The notes beneath the pieces were generated by a model, which was not told the origin of the DNA, made no database searches, and was given only the letters and a program-made list of their open reading frames with translations. 46,248 nt of DNA from an uncultured Roseburia sp. (GTDB lineage Bacteria; Bacillota; Clostridia; Lachnospirales; Lachnospiraceae). Both the position numbers and the translations under genes were made by a program. This document shows, piece after piece, positions 1 to 9,013 of the stretch. The stretch lies in assembly GCA_910584215.1 (NCBI GenBank), contig CAJTYI010000013.1, forward strand, positions 1-46,248, read 5' to 3'. The number at the start of each line of letters is the position of its first letter. The stretch's first letter is position 1.

Positions 1-3000
1 GATATCTCCAGGGGTTACGAATTCAAGAATGACGGAAAAGACAACATGACTCCGGTCACCAATGTCACGGTGGCGGCAGGTGAGACCAAGCCAATCACGG
101 TCAATGCATGTGTCTATGATGGGCAGCTGAATCTGAAGTTTCTTGGTGCGAGCAGTGCCACTTCAAGGGCGGCAGCGGCCAGAAAGACCGTCTATGTCTC
201 CAAGGTGACGGTGAAGAGAAAAGCGACGGAAGAGGCCGGGACAAAACCGACGATCTATCTTGTCAGCGATTCTACTGTGCAGTCCTACACAGATTTTTAT
301 GCACCGCAGACCGGATGGGGCGAGGTGCTCTGTGAGTATTTTGGCGCGGAGAACTATAAAGAGACGGCACAGCCGGCTCCCAACAGCGTGCGCCACGAGT
401 CGCAGATTTATGATACCACCAATGTTACGGTGGAAAACCGCGCGCTCGGCGGCCGTTCTTCCGCTTCCTTTATACAGGAGGGGCTTTTGGACGATGTACT
501 CGAGGACGTAAAGCCTGGGGATTACATGTTTATCCAGTTTGGCCATAACGACAATACGCCGTCCCGGCCAAACCGCTATGTGGCTCCGGCGGATTTCGGA
601 AAATGGATGCAGACATATGTAAACGGTGCGATTCAAAGAGGCGTGACGCCGGTGCTTGTGACGCCGGTAGCGCGTTATGACTATTCGACGAATTCGGACG
701 GCAGCTTAAAGACATTCAACAGCGGATTTGCCAAATATGGCGCCGTGATGAAAGATATTTCAGAAAAGCAGAATATTCCGCTGGTTGATTTGACCTCACG
801 CTCCATCGCAGTGTGCAACAAATACGGCATTGAGGGCAGCAAAAGATTGTTTTTGCATGTTGCCAAGGGTGAGTATGAGGGACAGTATGCAAATGGTGCA
901 ACAGATAACACGCATTTGCAGGTGCTCGGAGCAAGAGAGTTCTCCAAATGTGTGGCACAGGGATTAAAGGCAAGCAAACATCCGTCTCTCGCTGCGATTG
1001 CGCAGTATATAGACGTGGAGATGCCGCCTGAGGCGCCAAAGAATGTACGCTTTGTCAGCCCTTCGGAAGGCACAGGGACTTTGCAGCGCTCTGTGACGAT
1101 CGAGTGGGATGCTTCACAGGGGGCAGACAGCTATATTGTTTACCGCCGTTTGGCCAAGGGTGAATTTGTAAAGATTGCAGAAGTAAACAAGACATCTTAT
1201 ACGGATACGAATGATGTCGCGACCAATATCCACAATTATTATACGGTGGCAGCGAGCAATGCGGTTGGTGTCGGCGAGCAGTCGGATGTCTGTGAGACGC
1301 CGATTATCGGTTCGATGACGCTGGCAAATATGGAGAAGTACAGCGACAGGGCGTTGACCGGAATTGATCTTGCCGGCGGGAAAGGAGCCGAAACGTTAGT
1401 ATCCGCGACGGATGCGGACGGCAATGAATATACCTCCGGTGTATATCTGAGCTGGAGAAGTTTTGAGGCAGATTTTGATGACAACGATAATCTGACGACA
1501 ACGTTTGATGTTTTCAAAGGAGCGACAAAGATAGCCTCCGGTATCAACGTGACAAACTTAATCGATCCGGCTGGAACGGCAGCCGATACATACAAGGTAG
1601 TCGGAAGCAACGATGATTCTATCGGCGTTACGGCGAAGGCGATTAAGCCGTGGGATAAACAGTACCTTGAGTTTAGCCTGTATGCGCCGCCGGAAGAGAC
1701 TATGCCGGATAGTAAAAAATGTGATTACAGTGCAAACGATATGAGTGTCGGCGATGTGGACGGCGACGGTGTCTTAGAGCTCATTGTGAAATGGTACCCG
1801 TCCAATGCTCAGGATAATTCTAAGGGCGGTTACACAGGCAAGACGTTTTTGGATACCTATAAGCTGGATTGTTCGGCGGGTACGGCAAGCTTGATGACGC
1901 GTATTGACATGGGCGTCAATATCCGTTCCGGTGCGCATTATACACAGTTCCAGGTATGGGATTTTGACGGCGACGGCAAAGCAGAGCTCGCAGTCAAGAC
2001 GGCAGACGGTACGACAACTTATAAGAGCAAAGACGGAACAGACAAGAACTTAGAGAAAGTAGCACATGTAGGTGCGGTGGATGCAGATGCGCTTCCGGTT
2101 GAAACCCAGCAGTCAGCTGCAAAACACGATTATCGTAGCTCTTCGGGTTATGTGCTGGATGGTCCGGAATATTTCTCGTTCTTTAATCTGGACGACGGAA
2201 CCAAGGCAGGGGAAGAGGTAGAGTATGCCCCGGTGCGTGGAACAGTTGGCAATTGGGGTGACTCTTACGGTAACCGTGTCGACAGATTTTTATCGGCTGT
2301 GGCATATCTGGATGGTGAGAATCCATATGCCGTATTCTGCCGCGGTTATTATACAAGAACAACTTTGACCGCATACTATTTTGATCAGGCAAGCGGCACG
2401 ATCAAAACACTTTGGAAATTCGATACCGACAAAGATGGAACTAATTATTGCGCTCAGGGTAACCATGGCATTTCCGTGAATGATGTGGACGGCGACGGAA
2501 AAGACGAGATTATTTATGGTTCTCTGACAATTGACCATAATGGTCAGGCGTTATATACGACCGGTCTTGGACATGGTGATGCGATGCATGTTTCCGACTG
2601 GATGCCGTGGCGCGACGGTCTGGAGATCATGAATGTTCACGAGGAGGCTGCTGCAAAGTATAAAGCAGAGATTCATGACGCCGCGACGGGCGAGATGCTG
2701 ATGGGTTATTGGATTCAAAAAGATACCGGGCGAGGCGCTGCGGCTGACATCGACCCGACGGCTCCCGGCGCGGAGTGGTGGACGATCGCAAAACCTGGAT
2801 TTACCGGCGAGCCGGGATGGAATTCCACCGACGGTGCGGTAATGTCTACGACATCGACGTTAGATAATACAGTGATATTGGCAGAGGTCAATCCGCCTGC
2901 AAACTTCACACTCTTCTGGGACGGAGACCTGCTCAGTGAGATTCAGGATCACAAATTTAATGAAAGCAATGGCTATGTTCCGATCGGAAGCAATGTTTTA

Positions 3001-6000
3001 AAGTGGGATTACGCAAATAGTCAGACGAATGAATTACTGTATTCTGAGGAGATCTGGTCAAATAACGGTACCAAAGGAAATATGGGTCTTGTTGCCGATA
3101 TCCTTGGCGACTGGCGCGAGGAGATCATCACCAGGACCACAGACGCCAAGAACACGGACGGCACTTATGTTTCTGGCAATAATAAGATTCGTGTCTATAT
3201 GACAACAATCCAGACGGATTACGTTGTTCCCTGCCTGTTAGAAAACCTCGCGTACAGAGAAGGTATCGCATGGCAGAACGTAGCTTACAACCAGCCGGCA
3301 AACTTAGATTACTTATTGTCTGAGGATGTGATTACGGCACAGCTTACGACGATTGACAGTGATGCCAAAGAGACGAAAATTGGCTTTACGGCTGCCAATG
3401 ACGGCAAGTTTGGCCATGATATTGTAAGTTATAATATTTACAGGGCAGATGTGGATGCCGAGGGCAAAGCCGGTGCATACACAAAACTTAGCACGATTGC
3501 AGTGGTTGATCTTACAGCCGCAGAGCAGGACGCAGAATATGATTATGTATACACGGATACGGCAGTAGAGTTTAATAAGACCTACAGCTATAAGATTGCA
3601 GCTGTTGTGGAAGCGCAGGGTATTGTCGCAGGTGAGGGCGGAACAGCTGGCCAGACCGTGACGAGAGAGTCCTATATGTCGAGAGCGGCAGAGGCAGACA
3701 CGCCGGTAGATATCGCATCGGTTGATCCGATTACATTGGAGGATGTGGTACAGGGTACACCGTGTGAGAGCGTTGCAGATTTATTGCCCAAGACTGTTAA
3801 GGTAACAGATAAAGCAGGTGCTAAGGTAGATGCAAAAGTTACCTGGGATGTATCGGCAGTTAAGCTTGCCGAGGTTGGCACTTATGATGTTAAAGCGAAA
3901 GTCAAAGGTTATGCACAGGAAATTGCGACGACATTGAAAGTTGTGGCAAATGTGATGACTGACCAAAGCATTAAGGAGTTTAACATTGTAAAAGACAAGA
4001 CCGATCTCTATGAGGTGCTTCCAAAGACGATGACGCTGACTTTCTTAAATGGTGTGCAGACAGAGGTTGCAGTTACCTGGGATAAGGAGAGCGTAGAAAA
4101 GATTGATACTTCTGTGGTTGACGCTACTTACGAAGTGACAGGTACCTGGAAGAATGACGAGGTGGTTGCGAACGATAAGAAGATCACGATCACAGTGAAG
4201 ATTGTAACGAACTTTATCGTATCTATAGATCCGATCAATGTAGATGTGGCAATCGGTGCAGTTGATATTCTTTCATTGCTCCCGAATAAAGCATCGGCAA
4301 CATTTGAAAACGGAGATAAGCAGCAGGTTGACATCGTATGGTCGGAGGAAGACCTTGCGAAAGTGGATACGACCAAACCGGGTACTTATGAGGTTGGTTT
4401 CACGACGGAGCAGTACAATGGTGTAGTGAAAGCAACGGTCAATGTATTGTATCCGAACATGTATAAGTTTGATTTCGGAATTGATTCTAAATTGTACGAC
4501 GATGGATGGACTGCTGTTACTTTAAATAAAAAAGGTGGTAAGCAGACGGTTGAGCAGCTTGGCCTTGCCTACTCGGATGAGAAAGGTTATGGATTCCTCG
4601 ATGGTTCAAAAGTGATAGAGGGACGTACCGAAACCGGCTATACGCAGGACGGTATCTACTCGAAAAACGTTTATCAGGATTTTGTATTAGGACAGCCGGG
4701 ATTTGAATTTGCTGTAAAAGTGCCAAACGGCAAATATCAGGTACTGCTGATGTCCGGCAGCCAGGACAAATCGAGAAACGTGGTGGCCGGTACGTTTGAA
4801 AAAGATACCGATAATGCGGTTGCGGTTAATTTCAGTTCGGATTCCAAGACATACGTTGTGGCGACGTTTGAAGTGGTTGTGGAAGACGGAAGGCTTGACT
4901 TTGCATGGACCGGAAACAATTCCAGAACCAATATGATGATTGTACGTCGTATGGCGAGCATGTCTCTGTCCGCACAGTCGGCTGAGCTGAAACCGGAAGA
5001 GACATTGGGATTGTCTGTAGCTTATTTCCGTGACGAGTATGACCCGGAGGCAACGGCGGATGACGCTGTTTGGACATCTGACAATTCGGATGTGGCAACC
5101 GTTGACGCGAACGGTATGGTGAAAGCAGTTGCTCCTGGTACAGCAGTTATCACAGCAACGAAAAACGGCGTGACAGCCTCCTGTACGGTGACCGTAGTAT
5201 CCGAAACCGGAGACAGCCAGGCGCCGGGAAGCAGCGAGGAGCCAGGAAGCAGCCAGACACCGGGAAGCAGCGAGGAGCCAGGAAACAGCCAGGCACCGGG
5301 AAGCAGCGAGGAGCCAGGAAACAGCCAGGCACCGGGAAGCAGCCAGGAGCCAGGAAACAGCCAGGCACCGGGAAGCAGTCAGGAGCCAGGAAACAGCCAG
5401 GCACCGGGAAGTAGTCAGGTACCAGGAAGCAGCCAAACACCGGGAAGCAGCCAGACACCAGGAAGCAGCCAGGCACCAGGAGCTAACCTCACAGAGCAGC
5501 AGAAGAAACAGGTAGCGACGTTGACGAAGAAACTTGGCGTTTCCCAGGAGACAGCGATCAAGATTCAGGCATTGGGAGAACAGTATAATGTACCGCAGGA
5601 GACGCTTTTGATCAACGATAAGACGATCACGGGGCAGAAATCGGATGCGGATATCAAGGGTTCGTCCTTTGCACTGCTTCAGGCACGGGCGGCGAAGACT
5701 ACATCAAGTCAGATTACCCTCAAGTGGACTAAAGTAAAGGGTGCAGACGGATATCTGATCTATGGAAATAAGTGTGGCAAGTCCAACAAGTATAAACTGA
5801 TTAAGACGATCAAGAAGAGCGGCACCACTTCGTTTACGCAGAAGAAATTGAAGAAAGGAACTTTCTACAAATATATTGTGCGTGCATACAAAGAGGTGGA
5901 TGGACACAAAGTTACACTCGCCGCGTCCAAGACGATTCATTTTGTGACATCCGGCGGCAAGAATGGAAACGAGAAGTCTGTAAAAGTAAATAAGACGAAA

Positions 6001-6222
6001 GTGAGTCTGAAAAAAGGAAAGAGTGTTACCATTAAGGGAACGGCGGTAAAGGGTTCCAAGAAGCTTGTTTCGCACAGGAAGATTGCTTATGAGTCAACAA
6101 ATCCGAAAGTGGCGAAAGTGACGTCGAAGGGTAAGATCACGGCGGTAGCCAAAGGCAAATGTACGATTTATGTATATTCGCAGAGCGGATTGTTCAAAAA
6201 AGTTACCGTAACCGTCAATTAG
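1..6222 (+). CDS. Secreted rhamnogalacturonan acetylesterase (CE12) / rhamnogalacturonan lyase (PL11) multidomain protein, 5'-partial
   Basis: The frame is open from base 1, so the true start and signal peptide lie left of the window; 2073 residues are visible. Domains in order: the tail of a galactose-binding-like module (to about 230); an SGNH esterase with SDST (nucleophile Ser codon 271-273), GGRSS, GHND and a DNTH motif (Asp 904, His 913), typical of CE12; an FN3 domain (about 1030-1290); a PL11 rhamnogalacturonan lyase (about 1315-3330), recognised by DVDGDG calcium-type loops, KWYPSNAQDNS and LDGPEYF; an FN3-like domain; three Ig-like repeats (3718-4455); a second galactose-binding-like module starting with KFDFG (4459-4955); a BIg2 domain; a hexapeptide linker; and FN3 plus BIg2 at the C-terminus. 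The family roles are removal of acetyl groups from, and cleavage of, the rhamnogalacturonan-I backbone of pectin outside the cell. There is no LPXTG motif or C-terminal membrane anchor. Domain assignments are from motif recognition; CE12 and PL11 are confident, the binding modules less so. Confidence 0.93.
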   Translation, partial: DISRGYEFKNDGKDNMTPVTNVTVAAGETKPITVNACVYDGQLNLKFLGASSATSRAAAARKTVYVSKVTVKRKATEEAGTKPTIYLVSDSTVQSYTDFYAPQTGWGEVLCEYFGAENYKETAQPAPNSVRHESQIYDTTNVTVENRALGGRSSASFIQEGLLDDVLEDVKPGDYMFIQFGHNDNTPSRPNRYVAPADFGKWMQTYVNGAIQRGVTPVLVTPVARYDYSTNSDGSLKTFNSGFAKYGAVMKDISEKQNIPLVDLTSRSIAVCNKYGIEGSKRLFLHVAKGEYEGQYANGATDNTHLQVLGAREFSKCVAQGLKASKHPSLAAIAQYIDVEMPPEAPKNVRFVSPSEGTGTLQRSVTIEWDASQGADSYIVYRRLAKGEFVKIAEVNKTSYTDTNDVATNIHNYYTVAASNAVGVGEQSDVCETPIIGSMTLANMEKYSDRALTGIDLAGGKGAETLVSATDADGNEYTSGVYLSWRSFEADFDDNDNLTTTFDVFKGATKIASGINVTNLIDPAGTAADTYKVVGSNDDSIGVTAKAIKPWDKQYLEFSLYAPPEETMPDSKKCDYSANDMSVGDVDGDGVLELIVKWYPSNAQDNSKGGYTGKTFLDTYKLDCSAGTASLMTRIDMGVNIRSGAHYTQFQVWDFDGDGKAELAVKTADGTTTYKSKDGTDKNLEKVAHVGAVDADALPVETQQSAAKHDYRSSSGYVLDGPEYFSFFNLDDGTKAGEEVEYAPVRGTVGNWGDSYGNRVDRFLSAVAYLDGENPYAVFCRGYYTRTTLTAYYFDQASGTIKTLWKFDTDKDGTNYCAQGNHGISVNDVDGDGKDEIIYGSLTIDHNGQALYTTGLGHGDAMHVSDWMPWRDGLEIMNVHEEAAAKYKAEIHDAATGEMLMGYWIQKDTGRGAAADIDPTAPGAEWWTIAKPGFTGEPGWNSTDGAVMSTTSTLDNTVILAEVNPPANFTLFWDGDLLSEIQDHKFNESNGYVPIGSNVLKWDYANSQTNELLYSEEIWSNNGTKGNMGLVADILGDWREEIITRTTDAKNTDGTYVSGNNKIRVYMTTIQTDYVVPCLLENLAYREGIAWQNVAYNQPANLDYLLSEDVITAQLTTIDSDAKETKIGFTAANDGKFGHDIVSYNIYRADVDAEGKAGAYTKLSTIAVVDLTAAEQDAEYDYVYTDTAVEFNKTYSYKIAAVVEAQGIVAGEGGTAGQTVTRESYMSRAAEADTPVDIASVDPITLEDVVQGTPCESVADLLPKTVKVTDKAGAKVDAKVTWDVSAVKLAEVGTYDVKAKVKGYAQEIATTLKVVANVMTDQSIKEFNIVKDKTDLYEVLPKTMTLTFLNGVQTEVAVTWDKESVEKIDTSVVDATYEVTGTWKNDEVVANDKKITITVKIVTNFIVSIDPINVDVAIGAVDILSLLPNKASATFENGDKQQVDIVWSEEDLAKVDTTKPGTYEVGFTTEQYNGVVKATVNVLYPNMYKFDFGIDSKLYDDGWTAVTLNKKGGKQTVEQLGLAYSDEKGYGFLDGSKVIEGRTETGYTQDGIYSKNVYQDFVLGQPGFEFAVKVPNGKYQVLLMSGSQDKSRNVVAGTFEKDTDNAVAVNFSSDSKTYVVATFEVVVEDGRLDFAWTGNNSRTNMMIVRRMASMSLSAQSAELKPEETLGLSVAYFRDEYDPEATADDAVWTSDNSDVATVDANGMVKAVAPGTAVITATKNGVTASCTVTVVSETGDSQAPGSSEEPGSSQTPGSSEEPGNSQAPGSSEEPGNSQAPGSSQEPGNSQAPGSSQEPGNSQAPGSSQVPGSSQTPGSSQTPGSSQAPGANLTEQQKKQVATLTKKLGVSQETAIKIQALGEQYNVPQETLLINDKTITGQKSDADIKGSSFALLQARAAKTTSSQITLKWTKVKGADGYLIYGNKCGKSNKYKLIKTIKKSGTTSFTQKKLKKGTFYKYIVRAYKEVDGHKVTLAASKTIHFVTSGGKNGNEKSVKVNKTKVSLKKGKSVTIKGTAVKGSKKLVSHRKIAYESTNPKVAKVTSKGKITAVAKGKCTIYVYSQSGLFKKVTVTVN
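5212..5481 (+). repeat. 18-bp tandem repeat encoding a PG-S/N-S hexapeptide linker
   Basis: Fifteen tandem 18-bp units encode the hexapeptide pattern S-(S/Q)-x-x-P-G with T, A, E or V as variable residues (for example SSQTPG and SSEEPG). The block lies between a BIg2 domain and the C-terminal FN3/BIg2 part of the pectinase, so it is a flexible interdomain linker. Units are near identical, so the copy number probably varies between strains. Its Ser/Asn/Pro richness resembles glycosylated linkers in secreted carbohydrate-active enzymes, but glycosylation is inference only. Confidence 0.9.
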
Positions 6223-6247
6223 TCTTTGATCTGCTTAGGCAGTATAC

Positions 6248-6294
6248 AAAAAACACCATATCTCTGTTGGAGAAACGGAGATATGGTGTTTTTT
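6248..6294. terminator. Bidirectional intrinsic terminator
   Basis: A perfect 17-bp inverted repeat (6248-6264 with 6278-6294) encloses a 13-base loop. It begins with six A and ends with six T, so it reads as a rho-independent terminator on both strands. It ends the pectinase transcript (stop at 6222) and can also stop transcripts arriving from the minus-strand cyclophilin. Confidence 0.93.
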
Positions 6295-6320
6295 CATTCC
6301 AATGATAGTTGGCAGTGAGC

Positions 6321-6349
6321 TTGTATCCTGGATTTAAAATTGATATAAT
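6321..6349 (+). promoter_or_regulatory. Sigma-A-like promoter pointing at the 3' end of the cyclophilin gene
   Basis: TTGTAT at 6321-6326 and a consensus TATAAT at 6344-6349 are separated by 17 bases, a good vegetative promoter. No annotated plus-strand gene starts just downstream. A transcript would begin near 6356, run through a 25-codon frame (6361-6438) and then go antisense into the cyclophilin gene. Chance matches in AT-rich DNA are possible. Confidence 0.4.
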
Positions 6350-6438
6350 AATCTGGTCTGATGAAAGATAACAGAAAAAGTTCACGCGCACTGATACAAG
6401 ATGATATAAGAAAGCTAAAAACCTTGACTGGCATGTGA

Positions 6439-6957
6439 TTAGCACCGCTGCGGTTCGGGATACTCTGTGCCAAAGCAGTCCACCGTGACTGTTTTTATCA
6501 TTTGCTTTTCAAGCGGTCGGTCGGAATAATCGGTGGCCGTCTCGGCGATGCGGTTGACTGCGTCCATTCCCTCCGTCACTTTTCCAAACGCCGCGTAGGC
6601 GCCGTCGAGATGAGGACTGTCTTTGTGCATGATAAAGAACTGACTGCCGGCGGAATCCGGGTGCATAGCGCGGGCCATGGAGAGCACGCCTGCGGTGTGC
6701 AGCAGATTATTTTGGAAGCCATTTTGCGTAAATTCACCTTTGATATCGTAACCGGGACCGCCCATGCCTGTGCCGTCGGGACATCCGCCCTGAATCATAA
6801 AGCCTTTGATGACGCGGTGAAAAATCAGGCCGTTATAGAAGCCGCGGTTGATTAAACTGATAAAATTATTTACCGTGTTGGGGGCGATTTCGGGATAGAG
6901 TTCCGCTTTGATGATATCGCCGTTTTCCATTTCAATGGTAACAATGGGGTTTGCCAT
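6439..6957 (-). CDS. Cyclophilin-type peptidyl-prolyl cis-trans isomerase
   Basis: A single-domain cyclophilin of 172 residues that would catalyse cis-trans isomerisation of Xaa-Pro bonds during protein folding; no signal peptide, so cytoplasmic. Family motifs are present: FHRVIKGFMIQGG with the catalytic Arg, GSQFFI, and LDGAYAAFGKV. The start at 6957 (protein begins MANPIVTIEM) matches where family members begin and has GAGGA seven bases upstream. An upstream in-frame ATG at 6993 also has an AAGGA site and would add 12 residues, so the start is not settled. It stands alone on the minus strand between plus-strand neighbours. Confidence 0.95.
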   Translation of the reverse strand: MANPIVTIEMENGDIIKAELYPEIAPNTVNNFISLINRGFYNGLIFHRVIKGFMIQGGCPDGTGMGGPGYDIKGEFTQNGFQNNLLHTAGVLSMARAMHPDSAGSQFFIMHKDSPHLDGAYAAFGKVTEGMDAVNRIAETATDYSDRPLEKQMIKTVTVDCFGTEYPEPQRC

Positions 6958-7016
6958 ATGTTTGTCCTCTTTTCTGGATATGCTGAAGTTCATGATGCAA
7001 TATCCTTTTTTATATC

Positions 7017-7045
7017 ATTCTATCTGATCTTTTGCTGTTCGTAAA
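7017..7045 (-). promoter_or_regulatory. Probable promoter of the cyclophilin gene
   Basis: Read on the minus strand, TTTACG (7040-7045) and TAGAAT (7017-7022) are 17 bases apart. The predicted start of transcription near 7010 lies just ahead of the two candidate ATGs at 6993 and 6957. Confidence 0.5.
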
Positions 7046-7150
7046 GCTTTTTTTACCGATCGCTGCGTTGTGCGTGGTACAGAGGAAACAGGTGTCAAAC
7101 GTGTGCCACTTAGCCATATTTTTACTGATTTGTTGTTATGGAGGTAAGTT

Positions 7151-8110
7151 ATGCCGAAATCCGTTCTTCGCCATATAATGGTGATCGGCCTGCCGCCGAT
7201 TGAGAGCAGAAAGTTAATACTCAATTTAATAAAACAGATAGAACCGGATAATGGTGAGAACCGCCTTGTCTGTTATCCCGGTTTATCTGACAATATGGAC
7301 GTCGCGTTGTATTGTCTGCTGGAACATGATAAGGGGCAGGAGTGGGGAGGAGGCCATGTGCGGCTGGCAGAGGAGGAGGCATTTTTGGCTGATTTTGCAA
7401 ATTATCTGCCGCAGGAGTGTTTAATGGTATCCGGTGAACCATGTTGTTTGCAGTTGGCGCAAAATTACGGTATTGCGGCGCTGGGATATGAGAGCGAAGA
7501 GGCGGCGGGCAGTCAAGAGCGTCCCAGGGCAGTCATGTATGCGCAGGGGTTTGAGGAGATCGATTGGTATTTTCTGCGGCATGTCTATGAGCGGTATCAT
7601 GGTCTGCCGTGGACGATCCTGCAAACACCGCGCTGTGTGCTGCGGGAGTTTTCTATGGAACGTCTGCCGGAATTGTATCAATTATACCAGGGACAGGGAA
7701 TGACGGACTACATCGAGCCTTTATTCCCATATGAAAAAGAGCTGGAATATCAGAAAGCGTACATCAAGAACATGTATGGATTTTATGGGTTTGGTATGTG
7801 GATTGTCTGTGACAGGCAGACCGGCGAACTGATTGGCAGAGTAGGACTGGAGTTTCGGGAAGAATCGGGAGGTATCTTAGAGCTTGGTTATGCGATCGGC
7901 GTGCCATATCAGGGACTTGGTTATGCGACGGAAACCTGTCTGGCGGTGCTTTCTTTTGCCAGGGATAAGTTAGAAGCAGAAGAAATCTACTGTCTGATTC
8001 AACAGGGAAACGAACCGTCGCTGCGCCTGGCAGGACATCTTGGCTTTCACAGGGTCGATGAGCTGAATCTGGATGGCAAGTGTATGATTCGATTCAGAAA
8101 ATATTTGTAA
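7151..8110 (+). CDS. GNAT family N-acetyltransferase with an extra N-terminal domain
   Basis: 319 residues. The C-terminal half (from about residue 155) is a RimJ/RimL-like GNAT domain with the acetyl-CoA loop sequence YQGLGYATE near residues 256-264; such enzymes move an acetyl group from acetyl-CoA to an amine, often a protein N-terminus or small molecule. The N-terminal 150 residues end in a segment (NYGIAALGYE ... GFEEIDWYFLRHVYERYHG) that I associate with HAD-like N-terminal regions fused to GNAT domains in other Clostridia, but no intact HAD catalytic DxD motif is visible, so it may be a degenerate or sensing domain. GGAGG lies six bases before the ATG. The substrate cannot be inferred. 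Confidence 0.85.
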   Translation: MPKSVLRHIMVIGLPPIESRKLILNLIKQIEPDNGENRLVCYPGLSDNMDVALYCLLEHDKGQEWGGGHVRLAEEEAFLADFANYLPQECLMVSGEPCCLQLAQNYGIAALGYESEEAAGSQERPRAVMYAQGFEEIDWYFLRHVYERYHGLPWTILQTPRCVLREFSMERLPELYQLYQGQGMTDYIEPLFPYEKELEYQKAYIKNMYGFYGFGMWIVCDRQTGELIGRVGLEFREESGGILELGYAIGVPYQGLGYATETCLAVLSFARDKLEAEEIYCLIQQGNEPSLRLAGHLGFHRVDELNLDGKCMIRFRKYL

Positions 8111-8142
8111 TAAGAAAGATAAGAAAGGGTAATCTGCAATAT

Positions 8143-8577
8143 ATGAATATCAAAATATATACGGACGGTCTGCCCAGTGAGGCGAAAGAGATCAGAGAAG
8201 CGGTTTTTGTAGAGGAGCAGGGATTTTTGCAGGAGTTTGACCAGGTGGACGAGACAGCGGTGCATATTGTTTTGTATGATGACGGACAGGCGCCGGTTGC
8301 AACCTGTCGAATCTTTCGGGACCAAAGAGCGGATTCTTATATCATTGGGCGGCTGGCGGTGGTGCGGGGATACCGCGATAAAAAAATCGGTGGTGTTCTT
8401 CTGCGGCAGGCAGAACAATATATTGTCGGGCAAAACGGGCAAAGCGCCGCGCTGTGCGCACAGTGCAGGGTGATGGATTTTTACCGGAAATGTGGTTATA
8501 CTCCGTATGGAGAAGTAAAAGACGATGAGGGCTGCCCGCATATATGGATGAGGAAGCCATTGGTGACTCAGCCATGA
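8143..8577 (+). CDS. ElaA-like GNAT family N-acetyltransferase
   Basis: A small cytoplasmic acetyltransferase of 144 residues. It starts with the pattern EIREAVFVEEQGF followed by FDQVDETAVHIV, typical of ElaA-like GNAT enzymes, then the beta-4 strand IGRLAV and a GGVLLRQAE acetyl-CoA loop. The start at 8143 (MNIKIYTDG) matches the family; an upstream in-frame ATG at 8080 would overlap the preceding gene and lacks support. It lies 32 bases after the previous GNAT gene, so the two are probably cotranscribed. The substrate is unknown. Confidence 0.88.
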   Translation: MNIKIYTDGLPSEAKEIREAVFVEEQGFLQEFDQVDETAVHIVLYDDGQAPVATCRIFRDQRADSYIIGRLAVVRGYRDKKIGGVLLRQAEQYIVGQNGQSAALCAQCRVMDFYRKCGYTPYGEVKDDEGCPHIWMRKPLVTQP

Positions 8578-8681
8578 TATGGAATGTGCGGGGAATGGTT
8601 GATAAGATGCCGTAAAGTTTTTTTCAATATGCGTGCGCCAGTGAGCCCGTGCAAAGATGGATAAACAGGAGGGAAAAGGGA

Positions 8682-8975
8682 GTGAACAACAAAACCTATA
8701 CGTTTGATGCAGTGATCGAAGCCGTTCCCGATAAGGGCGGCGCATATGTGCGTTTTCCTTATGATATCAGAAAGGAATTCGGCAAGGGAAGGGTCAGAGC
8801 GGATATCACGTTTGACGGTGAGCCGTATACCGGAAGCATTGTGAATATGGGGGTTAAAAATGAGGACGGTTCAATCTGCTATATTATTGGAATTCGCAAG
8901 GATATCCGCGAGAAGATCGGAAAGCAGCCAAAAGATCATGTTTTTGTCACGGTGACTGCCATTGACGGGAAGTGA
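8682..8975 (+). CDS. DUF1905 domain protein
   Basis: A 97-residue protein matching the DUF1905 pattern: YTFDAVIEAVPDKGGAYV at the start, FPYDIRKEFGKGRV in the middle and IIGIRKDIREKIGK near the end. The biochemical role of the family is unknown; it is a small beta-barrel-like domain sometimes fused to YdeI/OmpD-associated domains. The GTG at 8682 is preferred because AGGAGG sits nine bases upstream; the longer GTG at 8649 has no such site. Confidence 0.85.
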   Translation: MNNKTYTFDAVIEAVPDKGGAYVRFPYDIRKEFGKGRVRADITFDGEPYTGSIVNMGVKNEDGSICYIIGIRKDIREKIGKQPKDHVFVTVTAIDGK

Positions 8976-8984
8976 TTTTTAAGA

Positions 8985-9013
8985 TTGTCATGGCACTCAT
9001 CATTTCATACAGT
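8985..9013 (+). promoter_or_regulatory. Probable promoter of the large surface-protein gene
   Basis: TTGTCA (8985-8990) and TACAGT (9008-9013) are spaced by 17 bases. This leaves a leader of about 110 bases before the ATG at 9129. The leader holds a CCGCCATGGCGG palindrome and a TGCCG/CGGCA hairpin close to the ribosome binding site. I could not match it to a known riboswitch. Confidence 0.5.

Noticed and set aside
4687..5436. A 249-codon reverse-strand open frame rich in Ala/Ser/Leu/Cys
   Set aside because: It is the complement of the hexapeptide-repeat linker and neighbouring domains of the pectinase; repetitive composition keeps it open and it matches no family.
6215..6445. A 76-codon reverse-strand frame after the pectinase
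   Set aside because: It runs through the bidirectional terminator hairpin and lacks a ribosome binding site.
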